A DNA stretch of 5,279 nucleotides from Candidatus Nanopelagicales bacterium. GTDB taxonomy: Bacteria > Actinomycetota > Actinomycetes > S36-B12 > UBA5976. Positions 3,986 through 5,279 of the stretch are shown one piece after another. The number at the start of each line of letters is the position of its first letter. The first letter of the stretch is position 1. Below the pieces are notes generated by a model. That model did no database searches and had not been told where the DNA came from. It saw only the letters and a list, made by a program, of their open reading frames with translations. Both the position numbers and the translations under genes were made by a program. Where the stretch lies: NCBI GenBank assembly GCA_023254955.1, contig JALRKC010000047.1:1-5279 (forward strand). The letters run 5' to 3'.

Positions 3986-5279
3986 ATGACCGACATCGCA
4001 AGTGGCCCAATCAAGACCGGCAAAAATCGCGCAAGTGGTTTGACGCTAAATCGTCTCTTCTCAACAGAAGGCGTTCATCCATATGACTTAGTTAAATGGG
4101 AACGTAGAGATGTCGTTCAAAATAACTGGAAGACCGGTGAAGTTGTCTTCGAGCAACAGGGTGTTGAGTATCCAGACTTCTGGTCAGTAAACGCTTCAAC
4201 CATCGTTACTACTAAATACTTTCGCGGTGCTGTGGGCCACGACAATCGCGAATGGTCCTTAAAGCAGGTAATTGATCGGGTAGTTAACAAATACACCGAA
4301 GCTGGAGTTGCTGGCGGATATTTCGCAACTGAAAAAGATGGCGAAATTTTCAAAATGGAATTAACCCACATGCTTTTGCATCAAATGTTTTCTTTCAACT
4401 CACCCGTTTGGTTCAATGTTGGAACTTCAGCCCCGCAGCAAGTTAGTGCTTGCTTCATCTTGAGCGTGGATGACTCCATCGGATCAATTTTGAACTGGTT
4501 CAAAGAAGAAGGCGTGATCTTCAAAGGCGGATCAGGCGCCGGGGTAAACCTTTCTCGCATTCGCGGCAGTGAAGAACTTCTTTCTTCAGGCGGAACAGCC
4601 TCAGGCCCAGTTTCATTCATGCGCGGTGCTGATGCTTCAGCTGGAACCATCAAATCTGGTGGCGCCACTCGCAGAGCAGCCAAGATGGTTGTACTTGATA
4701 TAGATCATCCAGATATCGAAGAATTCATCGAGACCAAAGCTCGTGAAGAAGACAAAATCCGTGCGCTTCGCGATGCCGGTTTTGACATGGACCTTGGTGG
4801 GAAAGACATCATCAGCGTTCAATATCAAAACGCAAACAACTCAATCAGAGTTTCAGATGAGTTCATGAGAGCTTATGAAAACGATGCTGAGTTTGCCCTA
4901 ACTGCACGCGCTGATGGTCACACCGTAAAATCCGTCAACGCAAAGACACTATTTCGTCAAGCAGCAGAAGCTGCTTGGGCTTGCGCTGACCCAGGTATCC
5001 AATATGACACCACCATTAACGATTGGCATACCAGCCCAGAGACTGGTCGCATCAACGCTTCAAACCCATGCAGCGAATACATGCACCTAGATAACTCTTC
5101 TTGCAACTTAGCTTCACTAAATCTTTTGAAGTTCTTAAAAGATGATGACACTTTTGATGCCGAGACTTTTGCCAAGGCAGTTGAATTTGTAATCACCGCG
5201 ATGGAAATCTCAATCTCCTTCGCAGACTTCCCAACAGAAGCAATCGGACAAACCACCAGAGACTTCCGTCAACTAGGTA
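3986..5279 (+). CDS. nrdJ: Adenosylcobalamin-dependent (class II) ribonucleotide reductase, 3'-truncated
   Basis: This cytoplasmic enzyme reduces ribonucleotides to deoxyribonucleotides using a thiyl radical generated from coenzyme B12. The first 431 residues are visible with no stop before the right edge; actinobacterial NrdJ is about 950 residues, so slightly under half is present. Family blocks are SFNSPVWFN (136-144), FKGGSGAGVNLS (179-190) and GGTASGPVSFM (202-212). KAREEDKIRALRDAGF (251-266) and the following GGKDIISVQYQNANNS (271-286) are typical of actinobacterial NrdJ. Catalytic residues fit: N360, the radical cysteine C362 and E364 in N-P-C-S-E, with the redox pair C156 (QVSACFIL) and C373 (SSCNLAS). 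The 11-residue gap from C362 to C373 equals the recalled gap in Thermotoga NrdJ. No N-terminal ATP-cone is visible. It is predicted to be co-transcribed with nrdR 36 bp upstream and controlled by the NrdR boxes. Confidence 0.96.
   Translation, partial: MTDIASGPIKTGKNRASGLTLNRLFSTEGVHPYDLVKWERRDVVQNNWKTGEVVFEQQGVEYPDFWSVNASTIVTTKYFRGAVGHDNREWSLKQVIDRVVNKYTEAGVAGGYFATEKDGEIFKMELTHMLLHQMFSFNSPVWFNVGTSAPQQVSACFILSVDDSIGSILNWFKEEGVIFKGGSGAGVNLSRIRGSEELLSSGGTASGPVSFMRGADASAGTIKSGGATRRAAKMVVLDIDHPDIEEFIETKAREEDKIRALRDAGFDMDLGGKDIISVQYQNANNSIRVSDEFMRAYENDAEFALTARADGHTVKSVNAKTLFRQAAEAAWACADPGIQYDTTINDWHTSPETGRINASNPCSEYMHLDNSSCNLASLNLLKFLKDDDTFDAETFAKAVEFVITAMEISISFADFPTEAIGQTTRDFRQLG

Noticed and set aside
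4117..5256. Several open frames on the minus strand opposite nrdJ
   Set aside because: The plus-strand frame is continuous NrdJ with conserved catalytic residues; the antisense frames are by-products of its codon usage.

Overview
The window most likely comes from a free-living, AT-leaning actinobacterium. The reasons are a GpgS-type glucosyl-3-phosphoglycerate synthase, an MpaB/DUF2236 oxygenase, and an nrdR-nrdJ pair whose NrdJ carries a stretch typical of actinobacterial class II enzymes. The moderate base composition, the short intergenic gaps and the mixed ATG/GTG starts would suit the freshwater acI group (Nanopelagicales, for example Ca. Planktophila). That placement is an inference from gene content, not from a marker gene.

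Layout. Positions 1-738 (+) hold the 3' part of a DUF2236 (MpaB/rubber-oxygenase fold) gene whose start lies outside the window. It converges on a UMF1/Atg22-type major facilitator gene (735-2051, -), and the two stop codons share the tetranucleotide TTAA. Ten bases upstream of the transporter on the minus strand is gpgS (2062-2970, -), so the two probably form an operon. A non-coding region of about 450 bp (2971-3421) separates gpgS from the divergent nrdR (3422-3949, +). nrdJ follows from 3986 and runs off the right edge.

The right half is a coherent deoxynucleotide-synthesis unit. NrdR is the Zn-ribbon/ATP-cone repressor of ribonucleotide reductase genes, and NrdJ is the adenosylcobalamin-dependent class II reductase. 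Two NrdR-box-like palindromes, 31 bp apart start to start, lie upstream of nrdR and imply autoregulation plus control of nrdJ by dATP/ATP sensing.

The most interesting part is the 3190-3405 control region. Besides the NrdR boxes it holds a perfect 16-bp palindrome overlapping box 2 and three DnaA-box-like nonamers, one a perfect TTATCCACA. These are embedded in an iterated TCCACA / GCCAAAA / GCTAG module, with a small hairpin just downstream of the consensus box. This suggests a link between replication initiation and dNTP supply, or a structured leader. No wholly new protein system is visible; the coding genes belong to known families.
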